Positions 1-8,667 of a DNA stretch of 40,407 bases are shown one piece after another. The notes beneath the pieces were generated by a model, which saw only the letters and a list, made by a program, of their open reading frames with translations, did no database searches and had not been told where the DNA came from. A program made the translations under genes and the position numbers. Origin of the DNA: Mammaliicoccus stepanovicii (lineage in GTDB: Bacteria > Bacillota > Bacilli > Staphylococcales > Staphylococcaceae); the NCBI RefSeq assembly GCF_002902525.1, contig NZ_PPQZ01000014.1, positions 1 to 40,407 of the forward strand, written 5' to 3'. Numbering within the stretch: position 1 is the first letter of the stretch; the number at the start of each line of letters is the position of its first letter.

Positions 1-200
1 GAGTATAATTTAATTAAATAATTTTATTAATAATATAAAACCACAAAGGAAAGTACAGCATAATATAATAAATAGGAATTTAAGTGTATCATAATTATTC
101 ATCATACTAATAAAATAAATGGCATTTTACGAAATGAAGATATATTAATTGTATATTTCATGTATTCACAAATAAATGTAGTTTTAATATTATTTAAACA

Positions 201-242
201 ATAAAAAACACGAATCTCTTTTAAATGTTTTAGAGATTCGTG
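201..242 (-). terminator. Rho-independent terminator of the mtl operon
   Basis: A perfect 11-bp inverted repeat (209-219 with 232-242) lies just past the mtlD stop codon. On the minus strand it is followed by a run of six T. It would end the mtlA-mtlR-mtlF-mtlD transcript. The remaining 1-200 is very AT-rich and shows no gene. Confidence 0.85.
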
Positions 243-253
243 CATAATGCATA

Positions 254-1372
254 TTATTTTTCTATAGAAGTATATTGAATAATGACTTCTTCGATTAAAT
301 CAGAATCTAATTCTGCATATTTATTTAAAAATTCAGCGACACTGTGTTTACTGATGTAGTCGTCTTTTTCAAGTGTTTCTTTGTCGTTTTTATCATGATA
401 TGCCAATAAATAACATAAAGTTTTAACTAATCCTGAATGTTTCTTATTCTGTTTAGCTAATACTGTTAATGGCTTCACGATACGATCATTTGGACCGACT
501 TTACGAATTACACCACGACCAACTCTAGTAACATCATCTGATAAATAAGCGTTATTAAATCTACCGATTATTTTTTCAACATAGTAAGCTTGATCTTCTT
601 TAGTGAACGCTTCGAAGTTTGAAACAAGATACTGACTTGTTTCGTTTAAAACTTCATGTAAACCATCATTGATTTCTTTATCTTGAATAGCTTCAAGAAT
701 CGTTTTGTAACCTTTATATTGGCCAAAGTAAGCTAGGTAAGCATGACCAGTATTAACAGTTAAGAGTTTTCTTTCAATATATGGTGTTAAATCTTCTACA
801 TAATGTACATCTTCTAATTGGCTTCCTTGCCATTTTGAAGATTCAACAACCCACTCGAAGAATGGTTCAACGAGTACATCGAGTGAACCTTCTTTTTGAC
901 CTTGTGGAACGATGCGGTCAACGGCTGAGTTAGGGAAGGTGATGTTTTTGTTTAAAGGACCTGTAATATCAAGTATTGCTTTTTTGAGTTGATCAGTTGC
1001 CATAATCGCATTTTCACAGGCTACAATATTTAATGGTTTGTTTGCGTCGCGTTCTTTCAAGAAAGGAGCAAATGATTTAGCAATGATTGGCAAGATATTG
1101 ACACCTACAGCGGTTGTGATAACATCTGCTTCTAGTATTGCTGCTTTCAATTCATCAGTTTGTGTTAGGCTATTAATGCCTTTCACACCTGAAACTGGTT
1201 CTTTCGTATTTGCTTCGTTTGCGATAACCACATCATAAGCTTGTTCTTTGTTGATTTGGTCAATAACATCGGCATTTACATCGACAAATGTTACGTCATA
1301 ACCATTGTCATTTAATACTTTACCGATGAATCCTCGTCCAATATTACCAGCACCAAAGTGAATGGCTTTCAT
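254..1372 (-). CDS. mtlD: Mannitol-1-phosphate 5-dehydrogenase
   Basis: A 372-residue cytoplasmic enzyme that oxidises mannitol 1-phosphate to fructose 6-phosphate with NAD+, feeding PTS-imported mannitol into glycolysis. The N-terminus carries the Rossmann dinucleotide motif GAGNIGRG (about residues 8-15), and the remainder matches the long-chain polyol dehydrogenase layout ([29 protein letters not shown]). Length is normal for the family. The start codon overlaps the mtlF stop by one base (TAATG), so translation is probably coupled. It is the last gene of the mtl operon and a terminator follows it. Assignment is firm from sequence and context. Confidence 0.97.
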   Translation of the reverse strand: MKAIHFGAGNIGRGFIGKVLNDNGYDVTFVDVNADVIDQINKEQAYDVVIANEANTKEPVSGVKGINSLTQTDELKAAILEADVITTAVGVNILPIIAKSFAPFLKERDANKPLNIVACENAIMATDQLKKAILDITGPLNKNITFPNSAVDRIVPQGQKEGSLDVLVEPFFEWVVESSKWQGSQLEDVHYVEDLTPYIERKLLTVNTGHAYLAYFGQYKGYKTILEAIQDKEINDGLHEVLNETSQYLVSNFEAFTKEDQAYYVEKIIGRFNNAYLSDDVTRVGRGVIRKVGPNDRIVKPLTVLAKQNKKHSGLVKTLCYLLAYHDKNDKETLEKDDYISKHSVAEFLNKYAELDSDLIEEVIIQYTSIEK

Positions 1373-1806
1373 TAAAGTTCAACCTCCTCGAAGATAGCTA
1401 ATATTTCATCTTTAGATTGAGCATTAATCACTCTTTCTACGTTTTCAACTTCACTAAATACAATTGCGATTTGTGAAAGGATATCTAAATGTTCTCCATC
1501 TTTACCAGCTATACCTACGACAACTTTTGCTTCATTACCATCCCAATCAACGCCATCTGGAATATGAAGTAAAACTAAACCTGATTTTAATACTTCAGTT
1601 TTTGCTTCATCAGTACCATGAGGGATTGCTAAGAAATTACCCATGTAAGTTGTAACAATTTGTTCGCGTTCTTTCATAGCTGCAGTATATTTCTCAGTTA
1701 CTGCGCCATCTTCAACAAGTGCTTGTCCTACTTTTTCGATTGCTTCATCTTGATTGTTCACTGAAAGGTTCATAAAAATGTTTTCTGGGTTAAATAATTT
1801 TGTCAT
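1372..1806 (-). CDS. mtlF: PTS mannitol-specific EIIA component
   Basis: A 144-residue soluble phosphocarrier that takes phosphate from HPr and passes it to the EIIB domain of MtlA. The phosphorylated histidine is His63, in the IPHGT motif typical of the mannitol/fructose EIIA family. In staphylococci EIIA is a separate protein, and the MtlA here indeed has no EIIA domain. The gene starts 6 bp after the mtlR stop, and its ribosome binding site (GGAG) lies inside the end of mtlR, so the two are likely coupled. It overlaps mtlD by one base. Confidence 0.96.
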   Translation of the reverse strand: MTKLFNPENIFMNLSVNNQDEAIEKVGQALVEDGAVTEKYTAAMKEREQIVTTYMGNFLAIPHGTDEAKTEVLKSGLVLLHIPDGVDWDGNEAKVVVGIAGKDGEHLDILSQIAIVFSEVENVERVINAQSKDEILAIFEEVEL

Positions 1807-1812
1807 TTTTGG

Positions 1813-3855
1813 TCACTCCATTTTCGTTAATTTTTGTTTTAATTTATTTAAGAAAAATGATTTAAGTGTGTTTTCAATCAACACTTGATCATTTAACAAC
1901 TGACTTATATCATCCAAATGTTCTGTTATTAATGATGATACTTCACTCATAAGTTGACCTTGTTCAGAGTTCATAGGTATGAACATTGAGACGAGCCAAT
2001 TTACCTCTTGCTGTTTATTCTCTAATGTCGTTAGTGTTAAAGGTTTAGTTAATTCAGTTATAATCAGTTGCGGTTTCTTAATAAGCTCATCTGATAAATG
2101 AGGTATCGCAATCGGATAACCTGTTAATGCAAAACCTTGAAGTGTTATTCTTTGTTCAAGTTTTTCACTAAATTCATTTGATCGTTCGATAACATCATGT
2201 TTTGTTAATGTTTGAATTAAGTAACGATTAAGGTTCGTTACTTTTTTCTTTTCTACAATGATGTTTTGAATTAGTGCGGTACTATCTTTAATGAATGTCA
2301 TGACATGATCATAATCATCATAAGAAAGGGTATAATCTTCCCCTTGAGTAGAACTCGGTTTTGTAACATTTGTTTGCTGTAACTTTAAAAAATATCTAAC
2401 ACTTTCTGCATCGTGTGTAGGTAACAAAGGATTGACAGTAATATGAGGATACTGGGTATCCACTGCAACTGTTGAAATCATGCCGTCATACTTCTTGATG
2501 TCAATTGTCTTTAAATCACTAACCGAAACTTCAGTAGTTTGTGTGATTTCAGGAAAGTTCTGTTTCAGACGGTTCGAAAGGATACGACTTGTTCCAATGC
2601 CACTACTGCAAACTACTAAGATATTTAGAGAATGTTGTGCTTTAGCTTCTACCATACCTCCAAAATGTAATGCGATATATGCAACTTCACTTTTAGGAAA
2701 ATGATAATCACTGAGTACAATCTTTAGACCTGATGAAACGGCATTAAATAGTTGTTCATCATAACTTTCTATCATTTCGGTAAGCGGATTGTAGGTCTCA
2801 ATGTTAGCCTCTATTCTATTTAAAGCAGGTTCTAAATGTGAACTTAAACCGTTAAACAAAGATGTTTCATCTTTGAAAATAAACCCTTGAGATTTTACGT
2901 ATTGAATAAGTTCATTAACACGTTGTCCATCTAATTCATTATTTTCATGTGATGTTTCATGACGTCTTCTAGCACCTCTTAAATGCATCGTAATAAATGC
3001 AATTTCTGATGCATTAAATGTAACGTCATAAATATTACTCAGTAGATTTGTTAGTCTTTCTGAAACAGTGTATTCATCTGTCGTAATGAGGTCTTGTAAT
3101 ATATCATCTTCAATTTCAACATGACCATCGTGTTTAATTCGCTCAATTGCTAATACGATATGGATGGTTAAAGTTAAATAACTCGCTTCGGTTAATGTGT
3201 ATGGAAGTGAACCTAACTCATCCATTAATAAACGTTCGACGTTAAACAATCTATCTATATCTACAATTCCTTGTAAATGCGTTTCATTTAATGTGTGATA
3301 TACGAAATGATCTTCAACTACAGAATAAACGCTATCGCTATCAAGTTTTTCAAGCATAATTCTCGCGAGAAGTTGTCGTTTATCAACTTCATCACCAATT
3401 AAAATTAATCCTTCACCACGTTTTCTTTCTAGTGATAAATCGAACAGTTCAAGTTCAGGTGTTAAGTGTTCAATTATTTTATTTAAAGTATGCGTTGACG
3501 CACCAATTTCATTAGCGAGACTATACAGTTTTACTGGATCTTTTGATTGAATTAAGTTGTATAAAATAATAACTTTTCGTTCTTCGTCAGATAAATCAAT
3601 AGTATGTTGTTCATTTAATCTTTGTACAAAACCATCGATATCTTCGGGTGTACCTTCGATTCTTATACCTAATTTAGGCACTCTTGATAACGAAAGATGA
3701 TAAGTCTTAAGTGTTTCCTCAACGCGTTTCATCTCTCTATGAACAGTTCTTGAAGAAATTCCAAGTGTTTGTGCGATGTCATGAATCGTTAAAAAAGAGT
3801 GAAGGCGCTCAGATAGTAATTTGAGAATACTTTTTTCCCTGTTACTGATCATCAT
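1813..3855 (-). CDS. mtlR: MtlR, PRD-type transcriptional activator of mannitol genes
   Basis: A 680-residue PTS-controlled activator. Order of parts: an N-terminal helix-turn-helix (about 5-60) and a second HTH-like region (about 90-160); two PRD domains (about 185-400) whose histidines lie near TIHIVLAIE, ITMHLRGAR and YIALHFGG; an EIIB-like domain with a CSSGIGTS loop around Cys414; and a C-terminal EIIA-like domain with IAIPHL around His585. In the family, phosphorylation of these sites by HPr and by the mannitol EII proteins reports sugar supply. The start is the first of two ATG codons, 9 bases after AAGGAG. It lies between mtlA and mtlF in the same operon, as in S. aureus, so it probably controls its own operon through the inverted repeat at 5492-5521. 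Confidence 0.95.
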   Translation of the reverse strand: MMISNREKSILKLLSERLHSFLTIHDIAQTLGISSRTVHREMKRVEETLKTYHLSLSRVPKLGIRIEGTPEDIDGFVQRLNEQHTIDLSDEERKVIILYNLIQSKDPVKLYSLANEIGASTHTLNKIIEHLTPELELFDLSLERKRGEGLILIGDEVDKRQLLARIMLEKLDSDSVYSVVEDHFVYHTLNETHLQGIVDIDRLFNVERLLMDELGSLPYTLTEASYLTLTIHIVLAIERIKHDGHVEIEDDILQDLITTDEYTVSERLTNLLSNIYDVTFNASEIAFITMHLRGARRRHETSHENNELDGQRVNELIQYVKSQGFIFKDETSLFNGLSSHLEPALNRIEANIETYNPLTEMIESYDEQLFNAVSSGLKIVLSDYHFPKSEVAYIALHFGGMVEAKAQHSLNILVVCSSGIGTSRILSNRLKQNFPEITQTTEVSVSDLKTIDIKKYDGMISTVAVDTQYPHITVNPLLPTHDAESVRYFLKLQQTNVTKPSSTQGEDYTLSYDDYDHVMTFIKDSTALIQNIIVEKKKVTNLNRYLIQTLTKHDVIERSNEFSEKLEQRITLQGFALTGYPIAIPHLSDELIKKPQLIITELTKPLTLTTLENKQQEVNWLVSMFIPMNSEQGQLMSEVSSLITEHLDDISQLLNDQVLIENTLKSFFLNKLKQKLTKME

Positions 3856-3879
3856 TGGCCAACACTCCTTTGTTTAATA

Positions 3880-5403
3880 CTATTTTTTCAATTCATTAAT
3901 TAATTCTTCATATCTTGGTGAATTCAAGAAATTATCAACTGAAATATGAATTGCTTTAGGATTTTTCTTGATTGCTCTGTCTGTTAATGTTTTTTGAGTA
4001 ATAACGACATCTGCATCATCTGGTAATTGGTTAATTGCAGTGTTTGTTACTTCAATGTCAGTGAGGTCTGCTTTTTTGAATTTATTTCTAAGCATTCCCG
4101 CACCCATAGCACTTGAACCCATACCGGCATCACATGCAAAGATTACTTTTTGAACATGGCTATAATCATGAGCATCTACATTTTCAGTGTCATATTTATC
4201 TAATAAATCATCAGCTTCATTAGACTCAGCTTCGTCGTCTGTTTGTTCAGAAGTTGATTCTACATTTTCTTTATTGTTTTCGCCTGTTAATGCACCGCTA
4301 ACTGAAGATTTCTTGCCTTTACGAGCTTCCATGTCAGCAGTTGCAGCTTCTAAGTCTCCTTCTGGATCTTTCGTGAACTTCAGGATAATTGATGCGATAA
4401 TAAATGAAACGAGTGTAGCTAAGAATATGCCAAGTAGCATGACTGTATAACTGCCTTTAGGTGTAACTGCAAAGTATGCAAGTATGGAACCTGGTGATGC
4501 TGGTCCAGTTGTACCAAAGTTGAATAAACTAAATGTTGCAACACCTGTCATACCACCAAAGATAACAGCGATTAATAATAATGGACGCATTAATACATAT
4601 GGGAAATAAATTTCGTGAATACCACCGAAGAAGTGGATAATAGCAGCACCATATGATGTAGCTTTAGCTGTCCCTTTACCAAATACCATATATGCTAATA
4701 AGATACCGAAACCTGGTCCAGGGTTTGACTCTAACGTATACAGAATGGACTTACCAAATTCTGTAACTTGCTCTGATGCTAATGGTGTTAGTACACCATG
4801 GTTAATCGCATTGTTTAAGAACACTGTTTTAGCAGGTTCGATAATAATACTTACAAGTGGTAACAAGTGATGAGATACTAAGAAATCAACACCGACACCG
4901 AGCACTTTCATTAAGCCTTCAACGAGAGGTGCTAAACCTTTAAAACCTAGAATTGCCATTACGAAAGCTAGAATACCTGCTGAGAAGTTATTAAATAACA
5001 TTTCAAAGCCTTGTGGTGTTCTAGGTACTAAGAAAGCATCTACTTTCTTCATTAACCAACCTAATAATGGACCCATAATCATTGCACCAATTAACATTGG
5101 TGTATCTGGGAATGCAGCAATAACCCCCATAGTAGCTGTCGCCCCAACGACACCACCACGTAGACCATGTACTAAACGCCCACCACTAAATGCAATTAAT
5201 AATGGAATTAAGAACTTGATCATCGGATCTACCATCGTCGCAAGTTCTTTATTCGGTAACCAACCATCCGGAATAAATAATGCAGTTATTAACCCCCAAG
5301 CAATAAATGCACCAATATTCGGCATGATCATACTACTTAAAAACGAACCAAAAGCTTGAACCTTTGGGCCTATGCCTTTTTTCTTTTCTGTTTGTTCTCC
5401 CAT
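3880..5403 (-). CDS. mtlA: PTS mannitol-specific EIICB permease
   Basis: The membrane permease that imports mannitol and phosphorylates it to mannitol 1-phosphate. The N-terminal EIIC part (about 1-340) is a hydrophobic transporter with family motifs such as MPNIGAFIAWG, FNNFSAGI and the GGIHEIYFPYV sugar-binding loop. An acidic, low-complexity linker (about 345-410) leads to the EIIB domain, whose phosphocysteine is near residue 423 in FACDAGMGSS. There is no EIIA domain; mtlF supplies it. I chose ATG at 5403 (507 aa), which sits 8 bases after AAGGTG. A GTG at 5412 in the same frame would add three residues. It is first in the operon, followed by mtlR after 24 bp. Confidence 0.96.
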   Translation of the reverse strand: MGEQTEKKKGIGPKVQAFGSFLSSMIMPNIGAFIAWGLITALFIPDGWLPNKELATMVDPMIKFLIPLLIAFSGGRLVHGLRGGVVGATATMGVIAAFPDTPMLIGAMIMGPLLGWLMKKVDAFLVPRTPQGFEMLFNNFSAGILAFVMAILGFKGLAPLVEGLMKVLGVGVDFLVSHHLLPLVSIIIEPAKTVFLNNAINHGVLTPLASEQVTEFGKSILYTLESNPGPGFGILLAYMVFGKGTAKATSYGAAIIHFFGGIHEIYFPYVLMRPLLLIAVIFGGMTGVATFSLFNFGTTGPASPGSILAYFAVTPKGSYTVMLLGIFLATLVSFIIASIILKFTKDPEGDLEAATADMEARKGKKSSVSGALTGENNKENVESTSEQTDDEAESNEADDLLDKYDTENVDAHDYSHVQKVIFACDAGMGSSAMGAGMLRNKFKKADLTDIEVTNTAINQLPDDADVVITQKTLTDRAIKKNPKAIHISVDNFLNSPRYEELINELKK

Positions 5404-5491
5404 GTTAAACACACCTTCCCTTACTTAAAGTAATTTGTACTCCAATGATACGGGGATATGTAGCGGTAAACAATGAATAGTAAACACAACT

Positions 5492-5521
5492 TTGTCACAA
5501 GATAATTGACAGGTGTGACAT
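5492..5521. promoter_or_regulatory. Putative MtlR operator upstream of mtlA
   Basis: A perfect inverted repeat, TGTCACA (5493-5499) and TGTGACA (5514-5520), lies about 90 bp upstream of mtlA. The half-sites match the Bacillus MtlR box (TTGNCACA and TGTGNCAA). The spacer here is 14 bp, compared with 4 bp in that consensus, a difference of one helical turn. A TATAAT-like TACTAT follows on the minus strand. Role inferred from position and motif. Confidence 0.5.
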
Positions 5522-5623
5522 AGCTCGAAAAATGTAGCGAAAGTAAAACAAAAACATTTTCATTGTAATTATACACTTAAGTGAATGTGCTGAACACTAA
5601 TAAGAAAAAGTGCGTTTAAAATT

Positions 5624-6199
5624 TTATTCCTCTATGATGCGTTCATTGTGTAAGTTTATAAAATACACTTCATTATCTGTCCATTCATCAAACTCATAAA
5701 TGAATTTTTCACGGGTGCATTCATATTTAAAACCTAATTTTTTGATGAGATTTTTAGATGGTTCATTGTCCACATTGATGTGAGCCTCGATACGATGTAA
5801 TTGAAGCGTATCCAAACATTGTTCTATAATTTTATGCATCGCTTCATACGCATAGCCGTTCCCCCAGAATTGATTGTGTAAGAAATAACCACATTCACCC
5901 CATTGGAAATCAGAGCGACTCAAAATTTTAATATCTGCCATGCCAATATGCTGTCCGTTCTTTAAAAATAGTCCGAATATATATGTGTCATCATTTTTAA
6001 TGAGATTTTGTATATTTTTCACGTAACTGAAGAACCAATCTTTATCACATTCATCCATATTTACTTTGCCTTTATCATGACGATATTGAGAAGGGTGTCT
6101 ATTATTGAAACCTTCAAGCCATCCTTGCCGGTCATTAACAGTTATCGGCCTAATATATAGCCGTTCAGTTGAGAAATGTAAATCTTTTAGATTATACAT
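5624..6199 (-). CDS. GNAT family N-acetyltransferase (RimJ/RimL type)
   Basis: A 191-residue cytoplasmic acetyltransferase of the RimJ/RimL/SpeG-like GNAT group, which moves acetyl from acetyl-CoA to an amine or protein N-terminus. Visible signs are the N-terminal LHFSTERLYIRPIT strand, GMADIKI, the acetyl-CoA loop around WGNGYAYEAMHKII (about 110-123), and the C-terminal RIEAHINVDNEPSKNLIKKLGFKYE block typical of this group. The substrate cannot be read from sequence. It stands alone: mtlA lies upstream with about 220 bp between, and a repeat region follows on the other side. The start follows AAAGGAG at good spacing. Confidence 0.85.
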   Translation of the reverse strand: MYNLKDLHFSTERLYIRPITVNDRQGWLEGFNNRHPSQYRHDKGKVNMDECDKDWFFSYVKNIQNLIKNDDTYIFGLFLKNGQHIGMADIKILSRSDFQWGECGYFLHNQFWGNGYAYEAMHKIIEQCLDTLQLHRIEAHINVDNEPSKNLIKKLGFKYECTREKFIYEFDEWTDNEVYFINLHNERIIEE

Positions 6200-6343
6200 A
6201 AAATAATCTCCTTTACATTACATATTTACATTAATTGTACGCCTTCTAAAAAATAAATAGAAGCAATACGAAATGAAAAAGAATAAACTAGAATATTTAA
6301 CTAATATCAATTGAATAACCAAAGCGATAAATACTTTATCTTT

Positions 6344-6560
6344 GTCTAAGTAGCCAGACTTGAGAATCTAGCAAAATAGGAGAGGTCTAAGTGGCAAGAC
6401 TAGAGAATCTAGCAAAATAAGAGAGGTCTAAGTGGCAAGACTGAAGAATCTAGCAAAATAAGAGAGGTCTAAGTGGCAAGACTGAAGAATCTAGCAAAAT
6501 AGGAGAGGTCTAAGTGGCAAGACTGAAGAATCTAGTATAATAGGAGCGCGCTAAGTAGCA
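6344..6560. repeat. Family A tandem repeat, about five 41-bp units
   Basis: Units begin with GTCTAAG at 6344, 6385, 6426, 6467 and 6508, exactly 41 bp apart, and a decayed sixth begins near 6549. Each unit contains GTCTAAGTGGCAAGAC and CTAGCAAAATA. There are no unique spacers. A related copy is at 22556-22630. The repeat fills most of the 450-bp gap between the acetyltransferase start and the yeiH-type gene; 6200-6340 holds nothing else that I recognise. Confidence 0.92.
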
Positions 6561-6603
6561 ATGAATGAAAAAATTCTCCCTTTTTATTATTAATCAATAT
6601 ATA

Positions 6604-6634
6604 TAAAAACCTGAGACACGAATTATGTCTCAGG
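6604..6634 (-). terminator. Terminator of the yeiH-type gene
   Basis: A perfect 9-bp inverted repeat (6610-6618 with 6626-6634) is followed on the minus strand by TTTTTATA, just past the stop codon at 6651. Confidence 0.8.
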
Positions 6635-6650
6635 CTCTTTATAGTTAAAA

Positions 6651-7649
6651 TTATAATAAAATTGTAACTACGAAAAATGTAATAACAGATAGAACAACAG
6701 ATGTAATAGCCATTGCGATCATTGGTTTGAATGCTTTTGTTCTTAAATCACCAAATGAAACGTTCAAACCTAATCCGACCATTGCCATAATGAGTGTTAA
6801 ATTCGTGAATGTACTGATAACGCTCATAATACCTTCTGGAATTGTAATGAAAGTATTAACTGCACTCATAATTAAAAATCCAATTAAGAAATAAGGAAAA
6901 TCAATTTTTTGAGATACTTTGTTAGAAGATCTACTATTCACGATAATTAAGAAAATAATACTTAATGGAATAAGTAAGAATACTCTACCTAATTTTGTTA
7001 ATAGTCCTATAGATAGTGCGTCAGACCCACCAGCACCAGCAGCTAATACAACATGTGCAATTTCATGCAAGCTTGATCCAGCCCAAATACCGTAATGTGT
7101 TGGGTCCATTGGGAATAATACGATGAGTAGAGAATATACTAATGAGAATATTGTTCCCATAATTGCGACTAAACCTACACTAATACCAACATCACTTTCT
7201 TTAGACTTTAATATAGGTGAAATCGCGGCTATTGCTGCAGCACCACAGACGCCTGTTCCAACGCCTAATAATAAAACGAGATCTTTATCGCCTTTAATGA
7301 ACTTATTTAGAAACAGTATAAATAATATAGCGAAAGCAACAACGCCAACATCTAGTAGTAATAATGTTCCACCTTGATTAATTATGGTAGATAAGTTCAA
7401 TTTCAATCCATATAAAATGATTGCGAGTCTTAATAATTTTTTTGTAGAAAATGCTACACCAGACTCATATTTTGTTGGATATCCTAAAAAATGTCTATAT
7501 AATATTGCCGTAATAATCGCAATTGCCAAAGCACCAACTTTATTAAAAACTGGTAAATTAGATAATAAAATACTGACAACTGCAATTACAAAAGTAAAAC
7601 CAATCCCTAAAATGAAAGGCTTATTTAATTTAATGCCCACTGTAATCAC
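6651..7649 (-). CDS. YeiH/UPF0324-type membrane protein (putative exporter)
   Basis: A 332-residue integral membrane protein with about nine or ten hydrophobic segments. It belongs to the conserved YeiH (COG2855) family, often labelled putative sulfate exporter without firm proof. Recognisable blocks are LLRLAIILYGLKLNLSTI, the glycine-rich GVGTGVCGAAAIAAISPI loop, and SLHEIAHVVLAAGAGG. A LysR-type regulator is transcribed divergently 88 bp away. This matches the E. coli yeiE-yeiH pair, so that regulator may control it. The true substrate is unknown. Confidence 0.85.
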   Translation of the reverse strand: MITVGIKLNKPFILGIGFTFVIAVVSILLSNLPVFNKVGALAIAIITAILYRHFLGYPTKYESGVAFSTKKLLRLAIILYGLKLNLSTIINQGGTLLLLDVGVVAFAILFILFLNKFIKGDKDLVLLLGVGTGVCGAAAIAAISPILKSKESDVGISVGLVAIMGTIFSLVYSLLIVLFPMDPTHYGIWAGSSLHEIAHVVLAAGAGGSDALSIGLLTKLGRVFLLIPLSIIFLIIVNSRSSNKVSQKIDFPYFLIGFLIMSAVNTFITIPEGIMSVISTFTNLTLIMAMVGLGLNVSFGDLRTKAFKPMIAMAITSVVLSVITFFVVTILL

Positions 7650-7737
7650 CTCAGTTACATTTTAAAGTGAAGATGATTATTTGTGAAATGCTATTTTTAA
7701 ATATATAATATAACAAAATTGTTATGGAGATGATGTT

Positions 7738-8580
7738 TTGGAAGATAAACTAAATATACTTAAAGTGATCGTGGAAGAAGAAGGTTTTACAAATGCAGCA
7801 AATAAGTTGTTCAAGTCACAGCCGTCTATCAGCAGAGACATCAAAACGTTAGAGGAAAAATATCAAATTAAAATTTTTGAAAATACGCGTAAAGAAATTA
7901 TATTAACTGAAGAAGGTATGGAACTTTATAATTATGCATGTCAGTTAGCGATTTTAGATGAACAACTACAAACTAGAATTAATACACATAAGGAAGATGT
8001 TAAAGGAAAGTTTGTAATAGGGACGAGCCACACATTTGGGCAATCAAAGTTATTAGATTTATCGATATATCTTCAAACAAAATATCCAAGTTTAAACCTA
8101 TACATCTATGTATATAATTCAAATGAAGTGATTAGTCATTTGAAAGATTATTCAGTTGATCTTGGAATAATAGAAAAACCAGTAATTGATGACAAAATTA
8201 GTAGTGAAGTATTAACGAAAGATCGATTATTGTTAATAAAAAATAAAAAAATTAAAGATAGCTTAGATGATATGAGAAGTTATGTCAGGGAAACAGGATC
8301 AGGCATTAGATATTATCAAGATATGTTATTACAAGAAATGAATCTCACATCTAGAAAGGTTGTCATTAATGATAATCAACTCATATTAGAACTTGTTAAA
8401 CAAAATATGGGATATACAATACTTTCTAATTTCTCAATTAAAACTTCAGATAATCAGCATATAACAACACAAGATTTAAATTTGAAAAGAAACTTCTTCT
8501 TAGTTGCTAATCACTCAAGATACAAAACAAATAAATTTAATACAATTGTCGATGAAATTAAAAACTACGACTTTAAATAA
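7738..8580 (+). CDS. LysR family transcriptional regulator
   Basis: A 280-residue LysR regulator. The winged helix-turn-helix is at about 1-60 (GFTNAANKLFKSQPSISRDIKTLE), followed by a substrate-binding domain starting near residue 88 (GKFVIGTSHTFGQSKLLDL). It starts with TTG, with GGAG about 9 bases upstream. It is divergent from the yeiH-type gene and 87 bp upstream of abgT on the same strand. Two roles are therefore possible: a YeiE-like regulator of the membrane protein, or an AbgR-like regulator of p-aminobenzoyl-glutamate uptake (E. coli abgR is also LysR type). Sequence alone does not decide. Confidence 0.9.
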   Translation: MEDKLNILKVIVEEEGFTNAANKLFKSQPSISRDIKTLEEKYQIKIFENTRKEIILTEEGMELYNYACQLAILDEQLQTRINTHKEDVKGKFVIGTSHTFGQSKLLDLSIYLQTKYPSLNLYIYVYNSNEVISHLKDYSVDLGIIEKPVIDDKISSEVLTKDRLLLIKNKKIKDSLDDMRSYVRETGSGIRYYQDMLLQEMNLTSRKVVINDNQLILELVKQNMGYTILSNFSIKTSDNQHITTQDLNLKRNFFLVANHSRYKTNKFNTIVDEIKNYDFK

Positions 8581-8667
8581 TATAGCGAGATATTTTTCAG
8601 AATCTTCAATTTAGTCATATTATTATACATTTCCTAATGATATAATTCGTTTAAAGGAGATGGTAAA

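Noticed and set aside
6344-6560. CRISPR array
   Set aside because: The 41-bp units are contiguous head to tail with no unique spacers, and no cas genes are present; the same holds for the arrays at 17.2 and 28.6 kb.
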